A DNA stretch of 55,613 nucleotides from Microbispora siamensis (GCF_016863095.1 NZ_BOOF01000060.1:1-55613), one strand, 5' to 3'. Shown: positions 8,819-17,761, numbered from the stretch's first letter. The notes: a model not told the origin generated them from the sequence alone. Made by a program: numbers and translations.

Positions 8819-8850
8819 ACAGGGGCGACGGATCGTCCGTCGCCCCTGTC
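8818..8850 (+). terminator. Strong hairpin terminator of the GH127 operon
   Basis: GACAGGGGCGACGGA and TCCGTCGCCCCTGTC form a perfect 15-bp stem with a 3-nt loop, starting at the last base of the permease stop codon. Confidence 0.85.
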
Positions 8851-8956
8851 GGCACCACGCGTCAGGGCACTCCAGGGCGGCCCGCCGCCGTCCTCGCCCT
8901 TTCGAAGGAAGCGCCCACATCGGCAGAGGACGCCACCACCCCCGGACGCGCTCCTA

Positions 8957-8970
8957 TGTTAACGCTAACA
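8957..8970. promoter_or_regulatory. Palindromic operator TGTTAACGCTAACA upstream of the 9062 gene
   Basis: A near-perfect 14-bp palindrome with a central CG, the form of LacI-family sites. It overlaps a possible -10 (TATGTT, 8955-8960) about 100 bp before the 9062 start. Eleven bases of it recur inverted at 15435-15445, upstream of the GH43 gene. Otherwise 8851-9061 holds only leader sequence. Confidence 0.6.
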
Positions 8971-9061
8971 CAGCGCATCGGCACGGACCGGGACCCCTTC
9001 GAGACGACGCACAACCAAATGTGAGCGTCCCCTCGTTCACGAACTCAAAGGAGCACCACGC

Positions 9062-12000
9062 ATGTCTCGAACGGCATCGCCTCCGGGGAGGGCATCGGCC
9101 TCGCGCCTCGGCCTGCGCCGGTATCAGGGCGCATCCCACCACGCGGCGGTCCTGGCGGTGGCCGCGCTCACGATCGCGGCCACGGGAGCGGCCCTGTCCG
9201 CCTCGCCCGCGTCCGCCGCGGCGGCCCCCGCGGCCACGCTCGTGGTGAAAGCCGACCAGCCCTTCCGCCCGGTCACGCATGTCGCGACGGGGTCCCTGTA
9301 CGGCCTCGCCGACGACGCGACGCCCTCCGACGCCCTGGTCAAGGCCATCAAGCCGAACACGTTCGTCCAGATGGCCGTGGGCGGCAAGCAGCAGGCGAAG
9401 GGCGACGTGCTGGTGGTCGCCGACAAGGCGGCCAGAGCGGGCGCGAAGGTCGTGAACCGCCTGTCGGACTACTACGCCGGCTGGCCGTACAAGTTCAGCT
9501 GGGACACCTGGCCGGGCGTGGTGGAGCAGCAGGTCAAGGCCGTCCAGGCGTCCGGCGCGACGAACATGGCGGCGTACGCGCTGTGGAACGAGTCGGACAA
9601 CACCTGGCTCTCGTCCAACGGCACCTACGAGGACTTCTGGACGAAGACCTTCCGTCAGGTGCGATCGCTCGACCCGACCACGCCGATCCAGGGCCCGAGC
9701 TTCTCCGACAACATCACCGACATGGAGAAGTTCCTGAAGAACGCGGTCGAGACCGACACGGTCCCCGACATCATCGCCTGGCACGAACTGATCAACTCGG
9801 GCAAGATCGTGAGTGACCTCGCCAAGGTCAACGCCATCATGAAGGACCTCGGCATCAGCCCCCGCCCGATCTCGATCGAGGAGTACGCGGCGCCCTCCGA
9901 GGTCGGCATCCCCGGCTCCCTGGTGGGGTACATCGCGAAGTTCGAGCGATACGGCATCCACGACGCCGAGCTCGCGTTCTGGAACGGCTATGGCGCGCTC
10001 GGCGACCTGCTGACCGGCACCGGCGGAAGCCCGAACGGCGCCTACTGGCTCTACAAGTGGTACGCCGACATGAGCGGGGACATGGTCGTGACCACCCCGC
10101 CCAACGCCACCACCGGCCTCGACGGCGCCGCCGCCGTGCCCACCGACAAGAAGCAGGTCAGCGTGGTCTTCGGCGGCGGCAGCGGCGCCACCGCCGTCAA
10201 GGTCGACGGACTGGACAAGCTCGACCTGGGCGGCACCGTCCACGCGAAGCTCGAGTACACCCCGTCGTACGGGCGCACCAACCCCGTCGCCGGCCCGATC
10301 ACCATCTCCGACACCGTCTACCAGGTGACCGAGGGCTCCATCACCGTGCCGGTGGCGATGAGCTCCGCCGACGCCTACCACCTGGTGATCAGCGGCGCCG
10401 GTACGGCGACCGGCCTCGAGAACACGTATCGGATCACCAATCTCAACAGCGGGCTCGCGCTCGACACCCACGATGCGGGGACGTCGGCCGGGACCCTCGT
10501 GAACCAGGCCACCGCCGCGGGCGGCGCCACACAGAAATGGAAGCTGGTCTCCACCGGCTCCGGCCTGTACAAGGTGGTCAACGCGGCCAGCGGATTGGTG
10601 CTCGGGGTGAAGGACGCCTCGTCAGGCAACGGTGCGTCCGCTGTCGTGGAGACCGACACCGGCGGCAACGCCCAGCTCTGGCAGGTCGTCCCCGACGGGA
10701 AGGGCCACAACCAGCTCGTGAACTACGACACCGGTCTCGTGCTCGCCGTCGACGGCATGAGCAAGGACCCGGGCGCCCAGGTCGTGCAGTGGAGTGACAC
10801 CACCGTCACGTCCTCCGGTATCGGCGGCACCCGGGTGACCGGCAAACTCGGCAAGGCCGTCGCGCTGTCCGGAGCCAACCAGTACGTGAACGTCCCGCGA
10901 GGCGCGGTGAGCGGCGTCACGGGCGACTTCACGGTCTCGACGTGGGTCAACCCGGCCAAGAACACGACGTGGTCGCGGGTGTTCGACTTCGGCACCGGCG
11001 CGTCGAACTACATGTTCCTGACGCTCAACAAGAACACCGGGCTCCGCTTCGCCATCACGACCAGCGGCGCCGGCGGGGAGCAGCAGATCAGCTCCACCAC
11101 GACGCTCCCGCTCAACACCTGGTCGCTGGTGACGGTGACCGTGTCCGGCACCACCGGCACCCTCTACGTCAACGGCCAGGTCGCGGGCACCAACACCAAC
11201 CTGACCCTGCATCCGTCCAGCCTCGGCAGCACCACCCAGAACTGGATCGGCCGCTCGCAGTACTCGGGGGACCCGTACCTGGCCGCCGCGGTCGACGACT
11301 TCAACGTCTACAGCCGCGCGCTGACCGCGTCCGAGGTGTCCGCCCTCGCGACCGGGCAGGCCGGCGCGGGCGACGTCCTGCGCTACACGTTCGACGAGAC
11401 CGGAGGCACGGCCGTCGCGGACTCGTCGGGCAACGGGCGCAACGCGACCCTCGTCGCCAGCCCGGCACCCGCGACAGGCGAGGCCGCCGTCCCCGACCAT
11501 TTCTGGGCCCTCGAGCCCTACCCGACGATCAAGGGCGTCTCGGTGGCCGACGGCGCCACCGTCTCCGGCACCCCGACCTTCACCGTCGACCTCGGCGGCA
11601 CGGCGTCCGACGTGTCCTACACCTACATCGAACTCAACCGCGGCGGCGTCTGGCTGACCGACAACACCAAGGCGCCCGGCAGCCACAACGACGGGCTTCA
11701 CCCCAACCTCGTCGTCGACACCACCGCCTATCCGAACGGCACCTACCAGCTCAAGATCGACGCGGTCGGCGCGAACGGGCTGACCACCGAGCAGACCGTC
11801 TCCATCGTCATCGACAACCCCCCGGCCTGGGCCGCCGCCACGGTCTACGACACCGGTGACCAGGTGTCCTACCACGGATCCGTCTGGCGCGCCTCGTGGT
11901 GGACGAAGAACCAGACCCCCGGCGATCCGTACGGGCCCTGGCAGCAGATCGTGACCACGGCGGACGGCACCGCCGTGTGGACCCCGTCACGGATCTTCGT

Positions 12001-12106
12001 CGCCGGCGACCGGGCGGAATACCAGGGCGTCGTCTACCAGGCGAAGTGGTGGACCCGTAACCAGACACCAGGCGACCCGAACGGCCCCTGGAAGCGCGTC
12101 GGATAA
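9062..12106 (+). CDS. Large secreted multidomain hydrolase: GH-A domain, ricin, LamG, two CBM5/12 modules
   Basis: A 1014-residue protein. A long signal peptide (about 1-57) is followed by a clan GH-A catalytic region (about 58-450) paralogous to the 3918 protein (PFRPVTHVATGSLYGL, IAWHEL). Then come a ricin-type beta-trefoil (about 450-577), LamG-like strands (about 585-770), a second LamG opening (771-800), an Ig-like linker (about 820-918) and two CBM5/12 modules (about 920-966 and 967-1014; each VY..GD...Y.G.V..A.WWT.NQTPGDP). Acid/base E177 lies in LWNESD and nucleophile E274 in SIEEYA. Both motifs deviate from the WNEPD/INEYA of the two nearest paralogues, although both glutamates remain. 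AAAGGAG precedes ATG 9062. It is monocistronic, with an operator upstream and a hairpin downstream. It probably acts on a complex plant or fungal wall polymer while anchored to insoluble polysaccharide. Substrate unknown. Confidence 0.75.
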   Translation: MSRTASPPGRASASRLGLRRYQGASHHAAVLAVAALTIAATGAALSASPASAAAAPAATLVVKADQPFRPVTHVATGSLYGLADDATPSDALVKAIKPNTFVQMAVGGKQQAKGDVLVVADKAARAGAKVVNRLSDYYAGWPYKFSWDTWPGVVEQQVKAVQASGATNMAAYALWNESDNTWLSSNGTYEDFWTKTFRQVRSLDPTTPIQGPSFSDNITDMEKFLKNAVETDTVPDIIAWHELINSGKIVSDLAKVNAIMKDLGISPRPISIEEYAAPSEVGIPGSLVGYIAKFERYGIHDAELAFWNGYGALGDLLTGTGGSPNGAYWLYKWYADMSGDMVVTTPPNATTGLDGAAAVPTDKKQVSVVFGGGSGATAVKVDGLDKLDLGGTVHAKLEYTPSYGRTNPVAGPITISDTVYQVTEGSITVPVAMSSADAYHLVISGAGTATGLENTYRITNLNSGLALDTHDAGTSAGTLVNQATAAGGATQKWKLVSTGSGLYKVVNAASGLVLGVKDASSGNGASAVVETDTGGNAQLWQVVPDGKGHNQLVNYDTGLVLAVDGMSKDPGAQVVQWSDTTVTSSGIGGTRVTGKLGKAVALSGANQYVNVPRGAVSGVTGDFTVSTWVNPAKNTTWSRVFDFGTGASNYMFLTLNKNTGLRFAITTSGAGGEQQISSTTTLPLNTWSLVTVTVSGTTGTLYVNGQVAGTNTNLTLHPSSLGSTTQNWIGRSQYSGDPYLAAAVDDFNVYSRALTASEVSALATGQAGAGDVLRYTFDETGGTAVADSSGNGRNATLVASPAPATGEAAVPDHFWALEPYPTIKGVSVADGATVSGTPTFTVDLGGTASDVSYTYIELNRGGVWLTDNTKAPGSHNDGLHPNLVVDTTAYPNGTYQLKIDAVGANGLTTEQTVSIVIDNPPAWAAATVYDTGDQVSYHGSVWRASWWTKNQTPGDPYGPWQQIVTTADGTAVWTPSRIFVAGDRAEYQGVVYQAKWWTRNQTPGDPNGPWKRVG

Positions 12107-12126
12107 GGCCGACAGGCCGACGTCGC

Positions 12127-12155
12127 GGGCCGGGCGTCCTCCGGGCGCCCGGCCC
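12127..12155. terminator. Bidirectional hairpin between the convergent 9062 and GH43 genes
   Basis: GGGCCGGGCG and CGCCCGGCCC form a 10-bp stem with a 9-nt loop in the 168-bp gap between the two stop codons. Confidence 0.6.
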
Positions 12156-12274
12156 CGGCGTGCTTTGGTCCCGACGCTCCCGCCGGGCGCCGTCGAGGCG
12201 CTGAGCTCGCCGGCCCTCCCAGGCCGCTCGTGGCGGGCCGGCGAGGATGAGCTCGCCGGTCCGCCACCTGCCGG

Positions 12275-15235
12275 CTACCGCACCGTCAACTTCTGGTAGT
12301 CGGCGGCGTAGGGCTGGTAGGTCGGGTTGCCGGAGTATGCGACGTGGACCGTGTACGCCCCGCGCTGCAGATCGGCAGTCTGCAGTGTGACGACGGCCTC
12401 GCCGTCCGCCAGTGACACGACCTGCACGGTGCCGCCGAAGGTGACGGTGACCTCGCCGGTCGGAGTCGGAGCGTTCTTCTTCTGCCCGCCCGCCGGCCCG
12501 ACGGTCACGTGCAGCTTGAACGTGTCCCCGCGGACGACCGACGCCGGCGCGGTCTTCGCATGGACCTTGACGGCGTCCGGGCCGGAGGGCACCTCGAATG
12601 ACGCCGCACCTTCCGACGCCTTCAGGTAGTCGAAGCCGAGGTACTCGGCCTTGACCGTCCGGGTACCCGCAGGCAGAGCCGCCGGCAGCGTGACCGTGGC
12701 CGCGCCGTCCTTCAGGTACGCGAGCTTCGACCACGAGCCGATGCTGAACCGCACCTGACCGCCGGTCTCGAACCCGTCGGCTGCCTTGACCGTGGCGGTG
12801 ACCGTAGTCGTCTGGGCCTCGCTCGCGTACGGCTCGACAGCCACCTCAGTGGTGGTCGTGACGTCGCTGTTCGGGATCCGGCGGATGTCGTTCCACTCGC
12901 GGAGGGTGATCGGGATCACGGTGCCGTGACGCGGACGGGCGACGCCCGCGTTGGTCATCGTGATCGCCTTGGCGTTCCAGGTCGGAGCCTCGATGTTGTC
13001 GTGGCACGCGGCCTGGTATCCACCACCGTTCGTGTATCGGTCACCCCAGAGGTAGAACTGGCCGGGGCAGGAGGTGTCACCAGGGTTGGCCTTGAAGATG
13101 ATCGGCCCCTCGTACCCCTGGTTGGCGACCCACGTCGTGCGCCCCAGAGCCGGAGCGACCAACGTCCAGTTGTCGATGTTGCTGTCCAGGAAGTCGGTGT
13201 GCTTCTCCGAGAAGATGTCCGAGCCCTGGTTGCCGGCCTCGTTCTTGGTCACGCGGTAGTAGTAGTCGCCGACCCGGATCGCGGTCGTGTCGATCCGCGA
13301 CAGAGGGGCCGGGTTCTGCCAGACCTTGGGACCGGAGAACGTCTGGAAGTCGCGCGTCGTGGTGTACCACATCTGCGCGTTTCCTTGACCGGTGCGGTTC
13401 ACGGGGTCGTTCCACAGCGACTGTGCCCAGAACACGGCGTAGGCGCCGATCTCCTTGACCCACAGCGACTCGGGTGCGAAGGCGTTGCCCGCGTTGTCGG
13501 GCGCGACCTTCACGTGCCGCTGAGGAGTCCAGTGCACGAGGTCGTGCGACTCGAACACCTCGATGTACTGGGTGTCGTTGATGGCGTATCCGCCCTGGTC
13601 GTACCAGTTCAGGTCGGTGGCGATCATGTAGAACGTGTCGCCGTCGGGTGAGCGGACGATGTGCGGGTCACGAAGGCCCTGGTCGCCCAGCTGGGAGATG
13701 AGCGACGGCCGGCCTCCGGTCAGACCGGTCCAGTCCAGAGCGGTGTTTCCGTTGGACGTCGCGAACATGATCTGCTCGCCGTCGGCGATCCCCTCGCCCT
13801 TGAAGTACCCCATGAAGTACCGCTCGTACTCCTCGGAACGGGGCATGGCGGTGATGGTCACCGGGAACGACTTCGTCTTCGAGGCCGAACCCTTGGTGAC
13901 GGTCGCCGTCAGGACGGCGTCGACGTCCGCACGGCCGAAGGGCGGGCGGCTCACCTTACCCGTCGGGGTGACGAGGTCGGTGGTCGACTTCCAGGTGATC
14001 GTGGATCCGAACTCGCCGGTGGCAGGGAGGTTGATGTTTCCGCGCACGTGGTCGGTGGCGTGCAGGGTCAGGTCGGACGTGTCACGGTCGACCGCCTGCG
14101 CGTTGCCGAACTCGGCCTTCACCACGATGGGGATCTCCCGTGTGGTGACCTCTTGGGCGCCCTTGCGGACAGTCGCCGTGAGCGTGGCTGTCGCGTCGGG
14201 CTGCCCCTGCGCGGGTCGGGTGATCTTGCCGGTCACCGGGACCTTGCGTGCGCTGGGGAGGGTCGGCGGGGTGTAGACCTGGACGACTGACGGGTCCGAA
14301 CTCGTCCACGTGATGGTCGAGCCCGCCACGGAGCCCACCTTGGGCAGAACGATGTCGCGTACGATCGCATTGGTCAGGCCGAGGTCGATGGCGTCGGCGT
14401 CGGCGTGAACGCCATTGGAGACGGTCCTTGCCGCCAGGGCGAGTGTCTCGTCGGGGCTCACTGCCCGGTCGTAGACCCGGAAGTCCCGGATCGTTCCGCG
14501 GAACGAGTAGTGGCCCGACGTCTGCGAGCGAGCGAGAAAGTTGCAGTTGGTCCCCGCAGCGTTCACCGACGGCGGCGTGGTCAGGTTCGTTGACGTCGCG
14601 TGCAGCACGCCGTCGAGGTAAAGCCTGCCGGTCCAGCTCGTCCCGTTCGCGTTCAGTGACTGGGTGTAGGTGACGTGCGTCCATGCTCCCTCGGGCATGC
14701 GGACCCGGTTCTGTTGGAGGTTCGCCGAACCCACCGCGATGCGGAACCGCTGGGTGTTCGACGCGAAGATGGAGCCCTGGGCGCCGGTGTCGGCGTCGCA
14801 CGAGCCGGACTTCGCGCCGAAGCTCCACATCTGGTGCTCGCCGACGTTCGCCGGGTCGATCCACACGTCATAGTCGACCGTGAGGTTCGACATGCCGGTG
14901 GTGATGTTTTTCGGCAGCGCCACGTACGCACCGTCGAGGGCGCTCTCGTAGGAGCCGGGGTTGAACCTGACTCCATCGCCGGTCAAGGTCGCCTTCTCCG
15001 GATGCACGAGCGTGGCGTTCGCCGCCGAGCCCGCACTACCCGAGTTGACCAGCGTCGTCCCACTGGTCTCGTCGAGGGCGAAGTGGTGCACCAGGCCCTC
15101 GTTCAGCTTGTCCTCGGCAGCGTGCGAGGGCGTCGCTGCGAGCGAGACCGAGAGAAGCGCACCCAGTACCAGGCCCGCGACACCTCTACCCTTGCGACTC
15201 AGCCTGTGACGTGACCTTGGCTGTCGCACTCTCAA
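12275..15235 (-). CDS. Secreted GH43-type arabinanase/arabinofuranosidase with LamG and Ig-like domains
   Basis: A 986-residue protein. A signal peptide (about 1-40, ending ATPSHAA) is followed by a LamG domain (about 45-270, opening LVHHFALDETSGTT and closing RDFRVYDRAVSPDE). Two atrophied bacterial Ig-like domains follow (about 275-460; each ITWTS/ITWKS followed by TGKITRP or TGKVSRP). Next comes a five-bladed-propeller GH43 region (about 465-790), then two Ig-like domains to the end. In GH43, D523 (RDPHIV) would be the general base and E709 (YEGPIIF) the acid. Their 186-residue spacing is normal. TTG 15235 has AGGAGG 5 nt upstream; a GTG two codons later is the alternative. The gene faces the 9062 gene and shares its upstream element. 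GH43 members of this build attack alpha-L-arabinofuranosyl or galactan side chains, so it probably debranches the same polymer. Subfamily not assigned. Confidence 0.8.
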   Translation of the reverse strand: MRVRQPRSRHRLSRKGRGVAGLVLGALLSVSLAATPSHAAEDKLNEGLVHHFALDETSGTTLVNSGSAGSAANATLVHPEKATLTGDGVRFNPGSYESALDGAYVALPKNITTGMSNLTVDYDVWIDPANVGEHQMWSFGAKSGSCDADTGAQGSIFASNTQRFRIAVGSANLQQNRVRMPEGAWTHVTYTQSLNANGTSWTGRLYLDGVLHATSTNLTTPPSVNAAGTNCNFLARSQTSGHYSFRGTIRDFRVYDRAVSPDETLALAARTVSNGVHADADAIDLGLTNAIVRDIVLPKVGSVAGSTITWTSSDPSVVQVYTPPTLPSARKVPVTGKITRPAQGQPDATATLTATVRKGAQEVTTREIPIVVKAEFGNAQAVDRDTSDLTLHATDHVRGNINLPATGEFGSTITWKSTTDLVTPTGKVSRPPFGRADVDAVLTATVTKGSASKTKSFPVTITAMPRSEEYERYFMGYFKGEGIADGEQIMFATSNGNTALDWTGLTGGRPSLISQLGDQGLRDPHIVRSPDGDTFYMIATDLNWYDQGGYAINDTQYIEVFESHDLVHWTPQRHVKVAPDNAGNAFAPESLWVKEIGAYAVFWAQSLWNDPVNRTGQGNAQMWYTTTRDFQTFSGPKVWQNPAPLSRIDTTAIRVGDYYYRVTKNEAGNQGSDIFSEKHTDFLDSNIDNWTLVAPALGRTTWVANQGYEGPIIFKANPGDTSCPGQFYLWGDRYTNGGGYQAACHDNIEAPTWNAKAITMTNAGVARPRHGTVIPITLREWNDIRRIPNSDVTTTTEVAVEPYASEAQTTTVTATVKAADGFETGGQVRFSIGSWSKLAYLKDGAATVTLPAALPAGTRTVKAEYLGFDYLKASEGAASFEVPSGPDAVKVHAKTAPASVVRGDTFKLHVTVGPAGGQKKNAPTPTGEVTVTFGGTVQVVSLADGEAVVTLQTADLQRGAYTVHVAYSGNPTYQPYAADYQKLTVR

Positions 15236-15434
15236 TCGATCCTCCTCGATCCGGTCGCTGACACGTGGGGCACGACGCCGTTCCGGGCGGGGCTCCGAGG
15301 GGACGAGGGCAGCACAGACAAAGGTTCACCTCGCTGTGAGATGTGGGGGGCGGTGTGAGCTGGGGGGATGGGGCTATATGTCGCAGGTGTCCGGGTCTTG
15401 AATGCAGACCCTAACCTCCAGCGCCAGCGAAAGA

Positions 15435-15445
15435 TAGCGTTAACA
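15435..15445 (-). promoter_or_regulatory. Operator half TAGCGTTAACA upstream of the GH43 gene
   Basis: The reverse complement is TGTTAACGCTA, identical to the first 11 bases of the 8957-8970 palindrome. It lies 200 bp upstream of the GH43 start. This supports joint control of the two secreted enzymes by one LacI-type regulator. Confidence 0.5.
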
Positions 15446-15741
15446 GAAGCGAGCTTTGTGCGTGAACCGATGAAAGCAACGCAAGACGTGGATAAAGGTC
15501 TCATCCTTGTCAGAACATGAAGAACTTCGCCGAGCACTGGCGGCGGGTTCACTGAACGTGACCGAAGGCCTCTATGCCGCCTACGACAAACAACGGAACC
15601 AGGGCCGTTCAGCCCAGGAACGTGGCCAGGTGTGGGTCGCGCAGCGGGGCGTCGGTGGGCGACGGGAGGTTCTGGGATAGCCCGCATGAGATACGGACTG
15701 GGGGAGTGTTACCGCTATCACCTCTAGTCGTCAAGGAGCAT

Positions 15742-15783
15742 GCCGGGCGGGCGTGAATCTTTCACGTCCGCCCGGCCTTTCTT
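15742..15783 (+). terminator. Hairpin with T-rich tail, no obvious upstream gene
   Basis: GCCGGGCGGGCGTGAA pairs with TTCACGTCCGCCCGGC (16 positions, one G-T) around TCT, then CTTTCTT. It has the form of an intrinsic terminator on the plus strand, but no intact plus-strand gene precedes it. It may be a relic, or may insulate the promoter at 15863. Confidence 0.6.
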
Positions 15784-15862
15784 CCTGCCTGGGAACAGGC
15801 GCTGACCAGCGATCGGACCGATAAGACGACTTCCCTTCGTTCGGCCGATCCGCGACCACCGC

Positions 15863-15908
15863 TTGACATCGTCGGCGGCAGGTTCTAGATCCTCATGTTA
15901 CCGATAAC
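15863..15908 (+). promoter_or_regulatory. Promoter and LacI-type operator of the ricin/GH-A gene
   Basis: TTGACA (15863-15868), a 17-bp spacer and TAGATC (15886-15891). The operator GTTACCGATAAC (15897-15908) sits on the expected transcription start, a classical repressor position. The same motif recurs three times around the GH36 operon (20955, 24121, 24189). Confidence 0.75.
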
Positions 15909-16000
15909 TCACATCGTCGCGGATCCCGCGACCCCCCTACCGGCGGGAGTGCCGCTTCCGCACACTCCGGCCCTACCACCCCCCGACGAGGAGAAGAACG

Positions 16001-17701
16001 ATGCACGACTTACCCGTTCGCCCGGCGGCCGGGCGGCGGCGTTCGCCGGGCGCCGTCGCCCTGGGCCTGTTCACGGCGCTCGCCACCCTGGCGGCCACCG
16101 CGCTCACCTGGACGGCGCCGGCCTCCGCGGCCCCCGCGCCGCTGGTGGGCACCGCCTCCGGCCGCTGCCTGGACGTGAAGGGCAACGTCGACACGCTCGG
16201 CACCACCCTGGACATCTGGGACTGCAACGGCCAGGCCAACCAGGGCTTCGAGTTCACCTCGGCCGGCGAACTGCGCACCCTGAACGGCACCCGCTGCGTG
16301 GACGCGTACAACAACCAGACCTCGCCCGGCACCCAGGTGATCATCTGGTCCTGCAACGGACAGGCCAACCAGAAGTGGCGGCAGAACTCCGACGGGTCGA
16401 TCACGGGGACGCAGTCGGGCCTGTGCCTCGATGTGGACCATGCCGGCACCGCCAACGGCACCGCCGTCATCCTGTGGACGTGCAACGGGCAGAGCAACCA
16501 GAAGTGGAGCACCACGACCGGCGGCGGCAGCGCCCTCGTGGTCGACGCGAGCAGCGTCGTGCGGCCGGTCACCCGCGTCGGGTCGGGAACGCTGTACGGC
16601 CTGTCCGACGCGAACACCCCGCCGGTGTCGGTCATGCAGCCGCTGAAGCTGCACCAGCTCCGGCAGCCGCCGCCGCTGCACGAGCACCGGCCGAACGGCT
16701 CCCCGGTCCCGATCGGCGACACGCTGAACATCTGGCGCAACGCCGCCGCCATCGGCGCCGTGATCACCGTCGACATGGCCGACAGCTTCGACGGCTTCCC
16801 CTACAACTGGACCAACTGGAACGACTGGTACAGCCGGATCGACAAGATGATCGCGGCGGCCAAGTCGGCGGGCGTCAGCAACATCGACGCCTGGGAGCCG
16901 TGGAACGAACCGGACTGGACCTGGCCGTCGGCGTCGGGCGTCTCCTTCAACGACGGGTGGGTGCGCACCTACCAGCGGATCCGGCAGAGCGAGCCGAACA
17001 AGGCCATCATGGGGCCGAGCTACTCGTACTGGAACGTGAACGCGATGCGGTCCTTCCTGACCAACGCCAAGGCGACGAACACGCTGCCGCAGGTCGTGTC
17101 GTGGCACGAGCTGAGCGGATGGCAGCAGGTCACCGCCAACGTCCGGGCCTACCGGGCGCTGGAGCGCGAGCTGGGCATCTCGCCGCGGCCCATCTCCATC
17201 AACGAGTACGCCACGACCGGCGAGATCGACGTGCCGAGCAGCGTCAACCACTACGTCGCGCAGTTCGAGCGCGAGGGCGTGCGCGACGCCGAGCGGGCGT
17301 TCTGGTACGAGGCCGGCACGCTCAACGGCCTGCTGTACAACGGCCAGCCGACGGCGTCGTACTGGATGTACAAGTGGTACGCCGACCAGACCGGCAACGT
17401 CGTCAAGGTCACCCCGACCACGTACAACGACGGCGTGGCCGCCTACGACGGCAGGACGTTCAGCCTGGTCTTCGGCGGCCAGGCCGGCAACAACACGATC
17501 CGCGTCGACGGAATCGGCGGGCTGGGCTCCTCGGTCACGGCGACCCTCGAGTACGTCCCGGGCTCGGGACGCAAGACGAACGTGCAGGCCGCGACCCGGG
17601 TGTGGTCGAACGCCTACACCGTCACCAACGGCAGCGTCACGATCCCGATCGCCAACCAGGACGCCAACGGCGCCTACCGCCTGGTCCTGACGGCGGGATG
17701 A
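16001..17701 (+). CDS. Secreted ricin-type CBM13 plus clan GH-A (GH39-like) hydrolase
   Basis: A 566-residue protein. A signal peptide (about 1-44, ending APASAA) is followed by an N-terminal beta-trefoil lectin (about 45-175) with three repeats, each with a Gln-Trp core (GRCLDV, GTRCVDA, GLCLDV openings; NQGFEF/NQKWRQ/NQKWST closings). The GH-A catalytic region spans about 180-566. Acid/base E303 lies in WEPWNEPDW and nucleophile E402 in INEYA, with VSWHEL between. It is closest in catalytic motifs to the 3918 protein but has its lectin at the other end and lacks a CBM35. ATG 16001 has GAGGAGAA at the right distance. The operator at 15897 links it to the alpha-galactosidase operon on the other strand. 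A plausible role is releasing an alpha-galactosyl-containing oligosaccharide for that importer. GH39 includes a bifidobacterial enzyme that frees alpha-Gal-(1,3)-L-Ara from gum arabic. This is inference. Confidence 0.75.
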   Translation: MHDLPVRPAAGRRRSPGAVALGLFTALATLAATALTWTAPASAAPAPLVGTASGRCLDVKGNVDTLGTTLDIWDCNGQANQGFEFTSAGELRTLNGTRCVDAYNNQTSPGTQVIIWSCNGQANQKWRQNSDGSITGTQSGLCLDVDHAGTANGTAVILWTCNGQSNQKWSTTTGGGSALVVDASSVVRPVTRVGSGTLYGLSDANTPPVSVMQPLKLHQLRQPPPLHEHRPNGSPVPIGDTLNIWRNAAAIGAVITVDMADSFDGFPYNWTNWNDWYSRIDKMIAAAKSAGVSNIDAWEPWNEPDWTWPSASGVSFNDGWVRTYQRIRQSEPNKAIMGPSYSYWNVNAMRSFLTNAKATNTLPQVVSWHELSGWQQVTANVRAYRALERELGISPRPISINEYATTGEIDVPSSVNHYVAQFEREGVRDAERAFWYEAGTLNGLLYNGQPTASYWMYKWYADQTGNVVKVTPTTYNDGVAAYDGRTFSLVFGGQAGNNTIRVDGIGGLGSSVTATLEYVPGSGRKTNVQAATRVWSNAYTVTNGSVTIPIANQDANGAYRLVLTAG

Positions 17702-17710
17702 CATGAATGA

Positions 17711-17741
17711 AGGAGGCCCGCCGGCGCCCGGCGGGCCTCCT
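17711..17741. terminator. Bidirectional hairpin between the ricin/GH-A and GH36 genes
   Basis: AGGAGGCCCGCCGG and CCGGCGGGCCTCCT form a perfect 14-bp stem with a 3-nt loop, between convergent stop codons. Confidence 0.85.
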
Positions 17742-17761
17742 CTCGGCCTGTTCCCGCGCGC

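Larger units (their letters stand above)
15236..15894. other. 659-bp intergenic region between the GH43 gene and the ricin/GH-A gene
   Basis: The left part (15236-15520) is visibly less GC-rich than its surroundings. It contains the GH43 leader and the TAGCGTTAACA element. I see no convincing gene at 15520-15740; short open stretches there lack coding bias. A strong hairpin (15742-15776) followed by a T-rich tail suggests that a plus-strand gene once ended here. The right end holds the promoter of the ricin/GH-A gene. Confidence 0.5.

Noticed and set aside
15232..15687. A 151-codon minus-strand frame upstream of the GH43 gene
   Set aside because: Runs through the GH43 promoter region and the TAGCGTTAACA element, has no domain and no start signal.
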